NCBI GenBank assembly: GCA_031270015.1
Contig: JAISYH010000016.1
Coordinates: 1-63,448, forward strand
Direction: 5' to 3'
Length of the DNA: 63,448 bases
DNA from: Burkholderiales bacterium
GTDB taxonomy: Bacteria; Pseudomonadota; Gammaproteobacteria; Burkholderiales; Casimicrobiaceae
Below the pieces are notes generated by a model that did not search any database, was not told the origin of the DNA, and saw only the letters and a list, made by a program, of their open reading frames with translations. The position numbers and the translations under genes are program-made. Within the stretch, counting starts at the first letter, position 1, and every line of letters begins with the position of its first letter. This document shows positions 1 through 9,134 of this stretch, piece after piece.

Positions 1-140
1 ATCGGCTTCGATGGTTTATATTGCTGGAAAAAATCTTCCTCCAGACCATTAGTCACAAAATAGGCGATCTCGATAGCTTCCGGTTCAACCAATCCGGTCG
101 TTTCGGTGTCGATGATTATAGCTTCCATGTTGGCTTCCAT
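1..140 (-). CDS. DnaQ-like 3'-5' exonuclease, N-terminal part (cut by the window edge)
   Basis: The reading frame starts at an ATG at 140, preceded on the minus strand by AAGGAG at a suitable distance, and runs off the left edge. Its first residues contain AIIIDTETTGL followed by EPEAIEIAY, the ExoI motif (DxE) of DEDD-type exonucleases such as DnaQ epsilon or ExoX. These enzymes remove nucleotides from 3' ends using two metal ions. Only about 46 residues are visible, so the subfamily (proofreading subunit, RNase T or exonuclease X) cannot be decided. The same frame stays open upstream of the ATG for roughly 290 bases, but the ribosome-binding site supports the start given. Confidence 0.75.
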   Translation of the reverse strand, partial: MEANMEAIIIDTETTGLVEPEAIEIAYFVTNGLEEDFFQQYKPSKP

Positions 141-695
141 GTGTTCATCTCCTTTCTGTTTTGAACTGTTGCGTTCCATGTTCCGGCATCGCGTCGTGAA
201 TCCTGCCATCGAGCGTGCGTCCAGCGCGCTGATATTATGCGCATGCCGCCGCAAGCAGGTCAACTTCGACAAATCGCCAAACGCGACCAATTTTGAATGC
301 TGGAATCCGTCCAGACGCCGCCATACGTCGAATCGTGATCGGGATTGGACCTCCAAGAGTTTTGCGGCTTGACAGGAAGGGCACAGATCGCTACAAACGC
401 ACACTCGCTCGCGTCAGTTGTGATGGCGTTGGTTCGAGTGAACACCAAGTTGGCTCGAAGGCGGCTAGAGCGAGGTGCGATGAAGCTAAGAGAATTGATT
501 GCTCAGGGCGTCGAAAGCATAATGCCTTGGTGTGGGTCTTGGAAAGTCACTCTCTACTTAAAATGGTCGCCATGTGATGGCTTGAGGACAAAAGTTTTAG
601 GTTTGAGTGATAGTTGCCCCACGGGTGTCTCATTGCGGATTTTTATGGGATCAAAACCGAGAAGCATCCGTAACTTATTGATTTTATTTAATATA
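141..695. other. Non-coding or decayed stretch between the exonuclease and tRNA-Ser
   Basis: Several short frames overlap here on both strands, none with a recognisable domain or a convincing ribosome-binding site. The minus-strand frame upstream of the exonuclease carries a cysteine pair and a basic stretch but I cannot place it. I see no RNA gene other than the tRNA that follows. Confidence 0.4.
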
Positions 696-783
696 TGGCG
701 GAAGCGGTGAGATTCGAACTCACGAACGGTTGCCCGTTGCCGGTTTTCAAGACCGGTGCAATCGACCACTCTGCCACGCTTCC
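696..783 (-). tRNA. tRNA-Ser (anticodon UGA)
   Basis: On the minus strand the 7-bp acceptor stem GGAAGCG/CGCTTCC is followed by a discriminator G and an encoded CCA. The anticodon loop CTTGAAA gives anticodon TGA, reading UCA-type serine codons. A long variable arm and the T arm with GTTCGAATC are present, as expected for a class II tRNA. The 3' CCA lies at 696-698. Confidence 0.96.
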
Positions 784-997
784 TCTCCGGTGGCAAATCG
801 TAACATGTTTTGATGAGTAACTGATATGGCTATGCAATTTTTCGTGATCACGTAGCGATACTACTGTTTTGTTACAAGGAAAGTGTCGATTTATCGCATA
901 AGACGCTGCTGTTTAGTTTATCGATTGATAAAATATACCTCTTGTAATCGTTCGATTTTTTCCCCATTTGATAACCTTCTAGAGGAGGATTTGGTTT

Positions 998-1681
998 ATG
1001 AATAATAGAGCTTCATCATCGATCGCGGCGCAAATTCCTGAAACGCTACGTCTGGCGCAGCAAAACCGCGTTTTGCGTAATACTTACGCATTGTTGGCAT
1101 TATCGCTGATCCCGACCATAGTCGGCGCATATGTCGCGTCGGTGTTTAATTTCGAGGCTATATTTTTGGCTTATCCTATCGCCGCGCCACTGGGATTTTT
1201 TGCGCTTGCTATCGGTATGATGTTTGTGGTTACTGCTTTGCGTAACAGCGCATGGGGTATCGTTGCGCTTTTTGCTTTCACATTTGTTTTTGGTTTCATG
1301 GTAACTCCGATTCTGACTTATGCGGCGAGCTTCAGTAATGGTGGTCAATTGATTGCGTTAGCCGCAGGGATGACTGCGACGATCTTTTTTGTATTAGCGG
1401 GTATTGCTTCGACGGCCAAACGCGATTTTTCATTCATGGGTAAGTTTTTGTTTGCCGGGCTGATCACTGTGATTCTGGCAGCGATTGCCAACCTTTTCTT
1501 TCAAATTCCAGCACTATCGTTAACGATTTCCTGCGTAGCAATATTGCTTTTTTCGGGCTATATTCTCTATGACGTGAATCGAATCGTGCGCGGTGGAGAA
1601 ACCAATTACATTATGGCAACGATGTCTATTTTCATCAGCCTTTATAATCTTTTCGTCTCACTCTATTGCATATTTTGCTGA
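998..1681 (+). CDS. BI-1 / YccA family inner-membrane protein
   Basis: The 227-residue product is almost entirely hydrophobic, with about seven transmembrane segments after a short cytoplasmic N-terminus that includes the family-typical RVLRNTYALLALSL. It belongs to the Bax-inhibitor-1 family (UPF0005: YccA, YbhL). YccA is known as a substrate and modulator of the FtsH protease, and some bacterial members conduct calcium. The start has a strong GAGGAGG upstream. The gene stands alone and is followed by a clear terminator. The C-terminus (LYCIFC) is more cysteine-rich than usual. Family assignment is firm; the exact function is not. Confidence 0.88.
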   Translation: MNNRASSSIAAQIPETLRLAQQNRVLRNTYALLALSLIPTIVGAYVASVFNFEAIFLAYPIAAPLGFFALAIGMMFVVTALRNSAWGIVALFAFTFVFGFMVTPILTYAASFSNGGQLIALAAGMTATIFFVLAGIASTAKRDFSFMGKFLFAGLITVILAAIANLFFQIPALSLTISCVAILLFSGYILYDVNRIVRGGETNYIMATMSIFISLYNLFVSLYCIFC

Positions 1682-1721
1682 CGCTGACTGGAGAACGCGA
1701 ATAATCGCGGCAAACGTGAAT

Positions 1722-1752
1722 AAAAAAGCAGGACGTTTGTCCTGCTTTTTTA
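1722..1752 (+). terminator. Rho-independent terminator after the BI-1 gene
   Basis: An 8-bp perfect stem AGCAGGAC/GTCCTGCT with a GTTT loop is followed by a run of seven T. It separates the BI-1 gene from the peptidase gene. Confidence 0.9.
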
Positions 1753-1786
1753 TTTTGGATTGAGCATTCTTAGTAAAGATATTGTT

Positions 1787-3820
1787 ATGGATAACCCATT
1801 ATTGGTTTCTCATGGACTGCCGCTTTTTGCGGAGATCCAGCCGCAGCATGTCGCGTTGGCGTTGGCGCAACGTTTGGAAGAAGCGCGCGCGGTTGTCGAA
1901 AAAGCGGTCGCTGAATCCGTACCGCCGAATTGGGATAATTTGGTTGCGCCGATTACCGATGCGCTCGATCGTCTGGAACAGATGTGGGGCGCGGTATCGC
2001 ACTTGAATGCCGTCGTCAGCTCTTCCGAATTGCGCGATGCGTATAACAAAGGGTTGCCATTATTGACGGCATTCCATAGCGAGTTGACACAAGACAGCCG
2101 TTTATACCGGCGTTATCAAATATTACGAGACGGCGAAATTTATACTTCGTTACCTGAGGCGCAGCGCGTAGCGATTGATAAAACATTGCGCGATTTTCGG
2201 TTGGGTGGCGTGGCGTTACCACAACCACAACGTGACCGCTTCAAAGCGATTCAAAAAGAAAAGGCAAATATTTCCGCGACGTTCAGCGATCATCTATTGG
2301 ACGCGACGCAAGATCATTCGTTGTTGGTTACCAATGCGCGCGAGCTTGCCGGTTTGCCTGAAGATGTGATTGCCAAAGCGCGGGCGCTGGCGGAGAAAAG
2401 TGGCGAGCGAGGGTGGCGATTGACGTTACTCGCGCCTTGTTATCGTCCGGTGATGCAATACGCCGAACATCGTCCGTTGCGCGCCGCGTTACATCGCGCT
2501 TACGCGACACGCGCCTCAGAGTTGGGCGTCAATCCGCAACGTGATAATACTGTGTTGATCGACCGACTTCTAACATTGCGTGAAGAAGAAGCGCGTTTGC
2601 TCGGCTTTTCTAATTTCGGCGATTTGTCTTTGGTACCGAAAATGGCAAATGGCACGGAAGAAGTCATTACGTTTTTGCGCGACTTGGCACGGCAGGCACG
2701 ACCTTTCGCGCAGCGCGATTATGAAGAATTGTCGGCATTCGCAAAAGCGGAGCTTGATATCTCCGAATTGCAACCTTGGGATATTATGTTTGCTTCGGAG
2801 AAGCTCAAGCAACGTAATTATGCGTTTTCTGATCGGGATATTCGCGTTTATTTTCCCGAAAACAAAGTATTATCCGGTTTGTTCGGTCTGATTGAAAACT
2901 TATATTCTATTACCGTGCATGAAACGCCCACGTCGTCGTGGCATCCCGATGTTCGTTATTTCGAATTATATGAAAAAGAAAATAGTCGGCGGATCGGTTC
3001 TTTTTATCTCGATCTGTATGCCCGTGAGAAAAAGCAAGGCGGCGCGTGGATGAGCGGCGCGCTGCCGTTGCGTGTTCATAAAGATGGGCGGCAAAATCCG
3101 GTGGTGTATCTCACTTGCAATTTTTCGTCGCCTAATAGAGACAAACCGGCAATGTTCACACACGACGATGTATTGACATTGTTTCATGAATTTGGACATG
3201 GTTTGCATCACTTGCTTACCCGAGAAGCTACGCCAGGTGTATCGGGTATGGAGGGTTTTGAATGGGACGCCGTGGAATTACCGAGCCAGCTCATGGAAAA
3301 CTTTTGCTGGGAATGGTCGATCGTTGAAGCCATGAGCGCGCATGTCGATACTGGCGCACCGTTACCGCGTGCCTTGTTCGACCGTATGCTGGCGGCACGC
3401 AATTTCCAGTCAGGCATGTTTTTACTGCGGCAGATTGAGTTTGCTCTGTTCGATATGGCGATTCATATCGCCGTGCCGCAGCCTGATGTTCGCGCGGCGT
3501 TACAAGCGATTCGCCGCGAGATCGCCGTTGTGCCTTATGCTGATTACGACCGTTTTCCGAATAGCTTCGGACATATTTTTGCCGGAGGTTACGCGGCAGG
3601 ATATTATAGTTATTTATGGGCTGAGATACTGTCGTCAGATGTATACAGTTTCTTTGAAGAAACCGATCAGCCGCTTCATGTTGTTGGTCGAAAATTGCGC
3701 GACGAAATATTGTCGCGCGGTAGTGTGCGCAGCGCGCAACAATCGTTCATTGCTTTTCGCGGGCGTCCGCCAAAAATAGACGCGTTTCTAAGGCATAATG
3801 GACTTTTAGATATAAAATGA
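1787..3820 (+). CDS. prlC: Oligopeptidase A (M3 metallopeptidase)
   Basis: This cytoplasmic zinc peptidase degrades short peptides, including cleaved signal peptides. The 677-residue product carries the thermolysin-like zinc site HEFGH at residues 467-471, and downstream the M3 signature GFEWDAVELPSQ that supplies the third ligand region. Length matches oligopeptidase A (about 680). I start at the ATG at 1787, giving MDNPLLVSHG as in the family; a TTG at 1760 in the same frame is the alternative. The ribosome-binding site is weak for either. It is followed 29 bases later by the glutaredoxin-like gene and may be co-transcribed with it. Confidence 0.92.
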   Translation: MDNPLLVSHGLPLFAEIQPQHVALALAQRLEEARAVVEKAVAESVPPNWDNLVAPITDALDRLEQMWGAVSHLNAVVSSSELRDAYNKGLPLLTAFHSELTQDSRLYRRYQILRDGEIYTSLPEAQRVAIDKTLRDFRLGGVALPQPQRDRFKAIQKEKANISATFSDHLLDATQDHSLLVTNARELAGLPEDVIAKARALAEKSGERGWRLTLLAPCYRPVMQYAEHRPLRAALHRAYATRASELGVNPQRDNTVLIDRLLTLREEEARLLGFSNFGDLSLVPKMANGTEEVITFLRDLARQARPFAQRDYEELSAFAKAELDISELQPWDIMFASEKLKQRNYAFSDRDIRVYFPENKVLSGLFGLIENLYSITVHETPTSSWHPDVRYFELYEKENSRRIGSFYLDLYAREKKQGGAWMSGALPLRVHKDGRQNPVVYLTCNFSSPNRDKPAMFTHDDVLTLFHEFGHGLHHLLTREATPGVSGMEGFEWDAVELPSQLMENFCWEWSIVEAMSAHVDTGAPLPRALFDRMLAARNFQSGMFLLRQIEFALFDMAIHIAVPQPDVRAALQAIRREIAVVPYADYDRFPNSFGHIFAGGYAAGYYSYLWAEILSSDVYSFFEETDQPLHVVGRKLRDEILSRGSVRSAQQSFIAFRGRPPKIDAFLRHNGLLDIK

Positions 3821-3849
3821 TAAATGTTTCTCTCACGGAGGATTGAATC

Positions 3850-4437
3850 ATGCGAACGTTTTCTTTATTTTCCGCAACCTGTGTTGTCGTATTATTGATC
3901 GCCGCAATGGATGCCGACGCGCAAACGCTTTACCGTTATACCGATCCGAGCGGACGTGTCGTTTATACAGATCGCCCGCCGTTGCCATCCGATCAAGCCA
4001 AGGATGTACAAATGAAACAAGCCGGCGGCAATTTCATCGAGACGGATAAGATGACGGCAGCTACTCGCCAGGCGGCGGAACGATTTCCAGTTACGCTATA
4101 CGCGTTTCCTTGCGGCGAAGCCTGCGAAAGCGCGGAAGCGTTACTGCAAAAACGGGGAATTCCTTATTCTTACGTCGATATTCAAACTGCCGATGGCGAC
4201 AGCAAGCTGAAGAAACTTACGGGCAAATCCGTCGTTCCCGCGTTACAAGTCGGCACGGATTATATCTCCGGTTTCAACGAGGGTACTTGGAACACCAAAC
4301 TCAACAATGGCGGCTATGCGGAAGACGCTGGGGTGCGTACCAAGTCCATGTACACCAAACAAGCCGCGTCGCAGGTTCAAGCGAGCGCAGAGCCGACGGA
4401 CGAAAACGGCGATACTACTTTACGGAGAGCGCAATAG
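3850..4437 (+). CDS. Exported DUF4124 / glutaredoxin-like protein
   Basis: The 195-residue product begins with a signal peptide (hydrophobic core to about residue 24, ending ADA), then a DUF4124 segment (LYRYTDPSGRVVYTDRPP) common in proteobacterial envelope proteins. A thioredoxin-fold domain follows, starting near VTLYAFPCGEAC, where a CxxxC replaces the usual glutaredoxin CxxC, and including KSVVPALQVG with the cis-proline. The tail from about residue 165 is low-complexity and Gln/Glu-rich. A periplasmic thiol-disulfide role is inferred from the fold; the spacing of the two cysteines is unusual and redox activity is not assured. GGAG lies upstream of the start. Confidence 0.8.
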   Translation: MRTFSLFSATCVVVLLIAAMDADAQTLYRYTDPSGRVVYTDRPPLPSDQAKDVQMKQAGGNFIETDKMTAATRQAAERFPVTLYAFPCGEACESAEALLQKRGIPYSYVDIQTADGDSKLKKLTGKSVVPALQVGTDYISGFNEGTWNTKLNNGGYAEDAGVRTKSMYTKQAASQVQASAEPTDENGDTTLRRAQ

Positions 4438-4962
4438 TTTTCTGAGAATAGAATAATAGACGATGCGGCAATGTGTCTTCTACCTTCATGCGATTTCCGC
4501 TATTTGTTTTGAGTGGTGCTCATTGGCTTCGAGGAGAGGGGACGACGGGTTTCAATATGATCTATTGTGAAGCGCAAAGATTAGACGACGAATATTTGCG
4601 TACCGTTTCTTCATCTAAGTGATTATTCGTTGTATGTGAAAAATAATAGATACTATTGATGGTAAAGAGAAATTCCTTCAGGTGAAGTGCGAAAATCTCT
4701 TAATTAAATAATGAGACGATTCTTGGAAAGCTTGTTGATACGATAGAGGTGAGTTGCGGCGCAAGAGAAAAGGATTTTGGAAAACACAAATATAAAATCG
4801 TGAGAAATTTTGGTATTGCGCAAATCTCTATGGAGGATGAAGGGATTACCTGGATGAAAGGGAGACCTTGCCCAGATCAGGACATACCGCAATCTCAGAT
4901 AGAAGGCGCTCCTATTATAGAGATAAACTCTTAAGAAGCGCTACATGGGTACTTTTTTAGTT
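4438..4962. other. Intergenic region, convergent gene ends
   Basis: This 525-base stretch lies between convergent genes. A 61-codon plus-strand frame beginning at GTG 4749 has no good ribosome-binding site and no recognised domain, so I do not call it. No clear terminator or RNA structure is visible. Confidence 0.4.
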
Positions 4963-5625
4963 TTACGCTTCTGGTGAAGTTTCGCAAGGAATGGTGCGAA
5001 TTTGGCTTTGCCCATAATTGGCGGCGATTTGTCTGAGTCGCTCGATCTGTTCTCGATCAAGATCGTTGATGAGAAAAAAAACAGCCGAAGTTCCGCGCGG
5101 TGTGATTTGCACTTGTTCGATACCGATTTCGAGCAATTCATTCAATCGCGTTTTGGCGCCATCTTCCGAACTGAAAATGCCTAATGACAAAACAAATGAT
5201 TGCTGAATTTCTACCACAGAAATGTCAGTGACGCCGCGGCTTCTGAGGGAAGCGACCATCGTATCTGCTTCTCGTCGCGTGGCAAAGCCTTCGATATTGA
5301 CCCACCATGACGATATGTCGATCATTTTTACGTTTTCTTCAAAACGTCTTGAACCGCTCTCCAGCAAAGCGCTACGCGCGTTGATGATTTGCTCTTCCAG
5401 ATGCGGACCCCATTCGATACAGAGAGATTGATCAAACATCGATTCTTCTTGTGTAGCGAACCTGGAATTGGAAACATCATTCCGGATCAAGACGATTTTA
5501 TCGTTGGCAAGTGACGGCGGCAGTGTATTCACTTTCTTTTCGTCGCGTCCGGCCAGAAAGATCAATACGTTGGCAATGAGAAGAAAAACCAGTGCGAGGC
5601 GTAGCATACGGATTACCGATAACAA
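4963..5625 (-). CDS. SPOR-domain membrane protein
   Basis: The 220-residue protein has one N-terminal transmembrane helix (MLRLALVFLLIANVLIFLAG), a linker, and a C-terminal SPOR-like domain of about 75 residues from WWVNIEGFATRREAD to FFLINDLDREQIERL. SPOR domains bind denuded glycan strands of peptidoglycan, often at the division septum. The gene starts 5 bases after coaX and is the last of the birA-coaX-SPOR set, an arrangement usual in betaproteobacteria. No enzyme domain is present. Confidence 0.75.
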   Translation of the reverse strand: MLSVIRMLRLALVFLLIANVLIFLAGRDEKKVNTLPPSLANDKIVLIRNDVSNSRFATQEESMFDQSLCIEWGPHLEEQIINARSALLESGSRRFEENVKMIDISSWWVNIEGFATRREADTMVASLRSRGVTDISVVEIQQSFVLSLGIFSSEDGAKTRLNELLEIGIEQVQITPRGTSAVFFLINDLDREQIERLRQIAANYGQSQIRTIPCETSPEA

Positions 5626-5630
5626 ACTTA

Positions 5631-6431
5631 TTAAGATTCAGAAAAATTTTGAGCGGTATTCGCCCATTCGGGTAAAGCCAATTTCAAAACGCCCTCTAGT
5701 ACGAGATGCGCGATAATCTGTTTTGGTTCGGGTAGGTAAGGCATCAAAAAATCGGAATCGCCGCCGGTAATCACGACGGGAATTTCATGCGCTGACAATT
5801 CGTGGCTTACCGCCAGACGTTCACGCCAAGCGCGAATCATACCGACAATGGCGTCTACCGATCCGGAATAGATCGCGTCTTCCGTCGATAGCGGATATTC
5901 GTGATAACTTCCGACTGGCAAATTGAGTGTCAACGCTGAAGTATTCGTCGATAGAACATAGCGCATACTCGAAACGCCCGGCAAAATCGCGCCGCCTAAA
6001 AAAACGCCATCGGCGGTGAGCGCGTTGACGGTAATCGTTGTTCCCGACGTAACGATGAGATAAGGGAGTGGCGCGTCGGTTTGCGCGAGCTGCCGTTGCC
6101 GGATAGCGATCAGGGCTGCCCAACGATCCACGCCCAGCGCACGAGGGACATGATAATTGTTTTTCACGCCGCAGGCTTCCTGAGTGACGCTGAGCCATTC
6201 CGCTTTGATGTGCCAATGCGCGATTTGCGTTTCGATACGGGAGCGTCCCGCTTCTCCCGACACATTTGCTCCGACGACACGGTTGGGACGAGGCAGTTTT
6301 TTCCATTGCGTGATTCTTAACGCGCCGATTCTATCGTTGCTCACCGAGCCGAACGAAGTCCAACCATGCCGTTCAGCGATACCCCATTTCAATCGGGTAT
6401 TGCCTGCATCGAGAACCAAAATAGTATCCAA
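5631..6431 (-). CDS. coaX: Type III pantothenate kinase
   Basis: CoaX phosphorylates pantothenate, the first step of coenzyme A synthesis; type III enzymes need a monovalent cation and are not feedback-inhibited by CoA. The product shows the phosphate-1 motif LDAGNTRLKWG near its start, the VDRWAALIA segment, and the TSGTTITVNAL and GGAILPGVSSM motifs of the ASKHA fold. I place the start at a TTG at 6431, preceded by AAAAAGGGAAATCG, which gives the standard N-terminus; an ATG at 6524 would add 31 residues and overlap birA by about 65 bases. It is co-oriented with birA (29-base gap), another cofactor gene. Confidence 0.88.
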   Translation of the reverse strand: MDTILVLDAGNTRLKWGIAERHGWTSFGSVSNDRIGALRITQWKKLPRPNRVVGANVSGEAGRSRIETQIAHWHIKAEWLSVTQEACGVKNNYHVPRALGVDRWAALIAIRQRQLAQTDAPLPYLIVTSGTTITVNALTADGVFLGGAILPGVSSMRYVLSTNTSALTLNLPVGSYHEYPLSTEDAIYSGSVDAIVGMIRAWRERLAVSHELSAHEIPVVITGGDSDFLMPYLPEPKQIIAHLVLEGVLKLALPEWANTAQNFSES

Positions 6432-6459
6432 ACGATTTCCCTTTTTGTCAATCCGCTTT

Positions 6460-7533
6460 TCAAGGGCGACGTAATGAAATTTCTCCGACAGTATAACGTG
6501 ATTGCCCGTTCCCATGTCTTTCATTCAATACCAAGGCGCCGTCAGCATCGACACCGACGACCATGCCTTGCGCGACGGATTGTTGCCCGGGGAGCGACAA
6601 GCGTACGACGCGGCGATGATAGGCGTGCCGCATTTGCCATTCTTCAGTGAATGCAGGAAAACCTTTGTGCGCGTAGAGCGCCAAAGCTTTGACCATTTCC
6701 ATGAGAATACGCGCTAATAACAAATTCCGATCGAGAACAGAATTACCGATACCCGATAAATCCGTAACCGCTTGCGAAATATTGGCGCGCGCTTGCTTGG
6801 GAAGAGTGATATTAATTCCGACGCCGACCACCACTTGTGTTGGACCCAGCGCGTCGCCATTCAATTCGACGAGAACGCCGCCGAATTTTCGGAAATGGTG
6901 CACGAGATCATTAGGCCACTTCAACTTGATATCGGAAAAACCTTCTTGTTCGAGCGCTCTGGCGATAGCGACGCTCATTGCCAACGGTAAACCAGAGAGA
7001 AAGCCGCCGCCTTGTTCAAACCGCCAGCCCAGTGAGAACGTCAAACTGCTGCTGGGCAAGCCGAACCATGGTCGTCCGTGCCGACCTCGTCCGGCGGATT
7101 GCCATTCGGCGACCAGCGCGTGTCCATGAATCTCCTCACGCGCTAAACGCCGCATCAATTCGCTGGATGTGGAATCGACGCAATCGGTATGTTCCAAAGA
7201 AAGTCGATGAACATCGAATTCATCGCTTTTGTTTTTTGGCAGACACAACGCGACGGTTCGAATATTCGCAGACTTTTTCCCTTTTACGGGAATGGCGCCG
7301 AACGCAAGGCAAGCGCGCTCCCATGAAGAAACATCAACGGGCGTCAAAGGATGGCGTAACCGATAACCTTTGCCTGTCACATGGTCGATCGGAATGCCGT
7401 TTCGTTCGATTTCTTCGATCAAAGCGACGACGCGATAACGTGAAACGCCGAGTCGTTCGGCAAGATCTTTCCCCGAACACGGATGTGTCGCGTCAAGAAT
7501 ACGAAGCAAAGAAAAACTTTTGATCGTCAGCAC
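6460..7533 (-). CDS. birA: Biotin ligase / biotin operon repressor
   Basis: BirA makes biotinyl-AMP and transfers biotin to the carrier domain of acetyl-CoA carboxylase. This 357-residue version has an N-terminal winged helix (residues 1-65, GKDLAERLGVSRYRVVALIEEI) that would let it act as a repressor, the biotin-binding/adenylation loop SAGRGRHGRPW, KWPNDL, and a C-terminal SH3-like domain. Between the two domains lies a longer linker than in E. coli BirA (321 residues). It heads toward coaX in the same transcript. Confidence 0.93.
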   Translation of the reverse strand: MLTIKSFSLLRILDATHPCSGKDLAERLGVSRYRVVALIEEIERNGIPIDHVTGKGYRLRHPLTPVDVSSWERACLAFGAIPVKGKKSANIRTVALCLPKNKSDEFDVHRLSLEHTDCVDSTSSELMRRLAREEIHGHALVAEWQSAGRGRHGRPWFGLPSSSLTFSLGWRFEQGGGFLSGLPLAMSVAIARALEQEGFSDIKLKWPNDLVHHFRKFGGVLVELNGDALGPTQVVVGVGINITLPKQARANISQAVTDLSGIGNSVLDRNLLLARILMEMVKALALYAHKGFPAFTEEWQMRHAYHRRVVRLSLPGQQSVAQGMVVGVDADGALVLNERHGNGQSRYTVGEISLRRP

Positions 7534-7584
7534 AAATCAACGAAACGCGGCGGGCGCGTTCGGCGCGATAAACAGAACAGAAAA

Positions 7585-8568
7585 TCAAGAAAGAGAATCT
7601 TCCCACGCATCGAAATCAGCCGTTTGCTCCGACACATGCGACAAATCCGGAGGACACCATGAGGCTTCCAAATGAACGAGCAACGCGGTCGCCTGGTCGC
7701 CATCTATATCGTCTCCCAGTTTCAAATCGGCAGGCGACGCGCCGGTGATGAGATGACGGCGACGGCGGCGCAGCGTATGCGATAATTCTTCCAGCGTGGA
7801 AAAGCGCGACATGACTTCCGCGTCTTTGACACGCGCGCGCAAAACGGCGCCTTGCAGTTTTTCAAGATTGACTTCAAGGAACAGACCGATTTGCGGAACG
7901 CTGGCTTCGACGGACGTGACTTTTCGGGCAAGACGCGGCAACCAGCGATCCGTCCACAAAATTTGTTGCGTCGTCAACGCAGAAGTATTCGCCAAATCGA
8001 GCAAGAGCGTATGGATATATGTCGAATGGCAGTTGACGCGATTATCAATCGTGGAGAGTTTGTCCGTGACGTTTTCCTGCTCGCATTTGAGTATCTCGGC
8101 AAAGCGATAATAGGCGTGAATTTCTTGCCAATATTGATTGGGAAAATGCTGATAAGCAAGCGCGTGAATCAGCCGGATTTGTTTGCCGACGAATAAGGCG
8201 CGCTGCAAAAACAACGCCTTATAGCGCGTCAATTTAGGATCGCCGTCCAATAATGGTCTGAGATTCGCGGAATACAACGCCCACAGGTTTTGCCACAGAA
8301 TCACGTCTTCCGAAAAAGCGTTGACATCGCTGGCAAAAAGGCGAAACCACCGATTATGAATTCCCAGCGCCAGAACGCGCGCGATTTCCGAAATACGAAA
8401 TATTTCTTCCGGCGCCAACGATTCGGAAAGCGTGCGCCGCAATTCTTGACGCAGCAATTTGCTTGCGTCCGGCAATTCCATAGCGAACAATTGCGTCGCC
8501 CAACCTTTTTGCATCATACGATGCGAGGAAGACGTTTCCACAGAAGGAGATTGTTCCTGAGATGTCAT
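7585..8568 (-). CDS. Conserved-looking hypothetical protein
   Basis: I do not recognise this 327-residue protein. It is soluble, mostly helical by appearance, rich in Leu, Arg and aromatic residues, with no signal peptide, membrane segment or metal-binding motif that I can see. A basic patch (TLRRRRRHL) lies near residue 275 and the C-terminus is acidic. A good AAGGA precedes the ATG. It sits 18 bases after the HIT gene and 51 bases before birA on the same strand, so it is probably translated from the same mRNA. Confidence 0.6.
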   Translation of the reverse strand: MTSQEQSPSVETSSSHRMMQKGWATQLFAMELPDASKLLRQELRRTLSESLAPEEIFRISEIARVLALGIHNRWFRLFASDVNAFSEDVILWQNLWALYSANLRPLLDGDPKLTRYKALFLQRALFVGKQIRLIHALAYQHFPNQYWQEIHAYYRFAEILKCEQENVTDKLSTIDNRVNCHSTYIHTLLLDLANTSALTTQQILWTDRWLPRLARKVTSVEASVPQIGLFLEVNLEKLQGAVLRARVKDAEVMSRFSTLEELSHTLRRRRRHLITGASPADLKLGDDIDGDQATALLVHLEASWCPPDLSHVSEQTADFDAWEDSLS

Positions 8569-8586
8569 CTGCCGCGATCCTTACCG

Positions 8587-9024
8587 TTACTTCTGATTAT
8601 CCTCTTTCATCTTTGCGTTCATCGTCACTGCGAACTGGTCACCAAATTGCGCCGGAAGCCGCCGCGCTTGCGTCAGACGTTGCGCAACACCCCATATCGG
8701 TTGCGGAAAATGCGTATCGTCCGCAAAACGAGGGATCACATGCCAATGCAAATGTGGCGTCACATTTCCCAAGCTTGCGATATTGATTTTTATCGGCATA
8801 AGTATCTCGCGCAAAATCATTTCCGTCACCGATAATACATCTACACAATGATAACGTTCTTCTTTCAGTAAATCCGAAAATTCTGTAATATGTTCATTCC
8901 AGATCACGCGACAAAATCCCGTGAACGGTTCATCCGTCAAGACTACACGAAGCAGCGCGTCCCGATAAAGCAACGAGCCGCCATCATCTTCACAGTATAT
9001 GCATTGTGTAACGTTTGTAGCCAT
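8587..9024 (-). CDS. HIT-family nucleotide hydrolase
   Basis: The 145-residue protein carries the histidine-triad signature HLHWHVIPR near residue 90, and an N-terminal CIYCEDDGG segment typical of the betaproteobacterial branch. HIT proteins hydrolyse nucleoside phosphoramidates or dinucleoside polyphosphates with the middle histidine as nucleophile. The middle of the HIT motif is HxHxH as required. It is the first gene of a probable minus-strand operon with the unknown gene, birA and coaX. Confidence 0.88.
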   Translation of the reverse strand: MATNVTQCIYCEDDGGSLLYRDALLRVVLTDEPFTGFCRVIWNEHITEFSDLLKEERYHCVDVLSVTEMILREILMPIKINIASLGNVTPHLHWHVIPRFADDTHFPQPIWGVAQRLTQARRLPAQFGDQFAVTMNAKMKEDNQK

Positions 9025-9088
9025 AATGCAACACTATACCATCGCTCATGCCTTTACATAAAGGTAGCCAACATTTGCGTTTACCAAT

Positions 9089-9117
9089 AAAAAACCCCGT
9101 CATACGACAGGGTTTGA
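9089..9117 (-). terminator. Terminator of the 9135-9530 lipoprotein gene
   Basis: Read on the minus strand, AAACCCTGTC, a short ATAC-type loop and GACGGGGTTT form a ten-position stem with one mismatch, followed by TTTTTTATT. Confidence 0.8.
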
Positions 9118-9134
9118 GGGGAAAACATGGAAAA

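Noticed and set aside
4749-4934. A 61-codon frame in the gap after the glutaredoxin-like gene.
   Set aside because: GTG start without a ribosome-binding site, no recognised motif, and no neighbours that would explain it.
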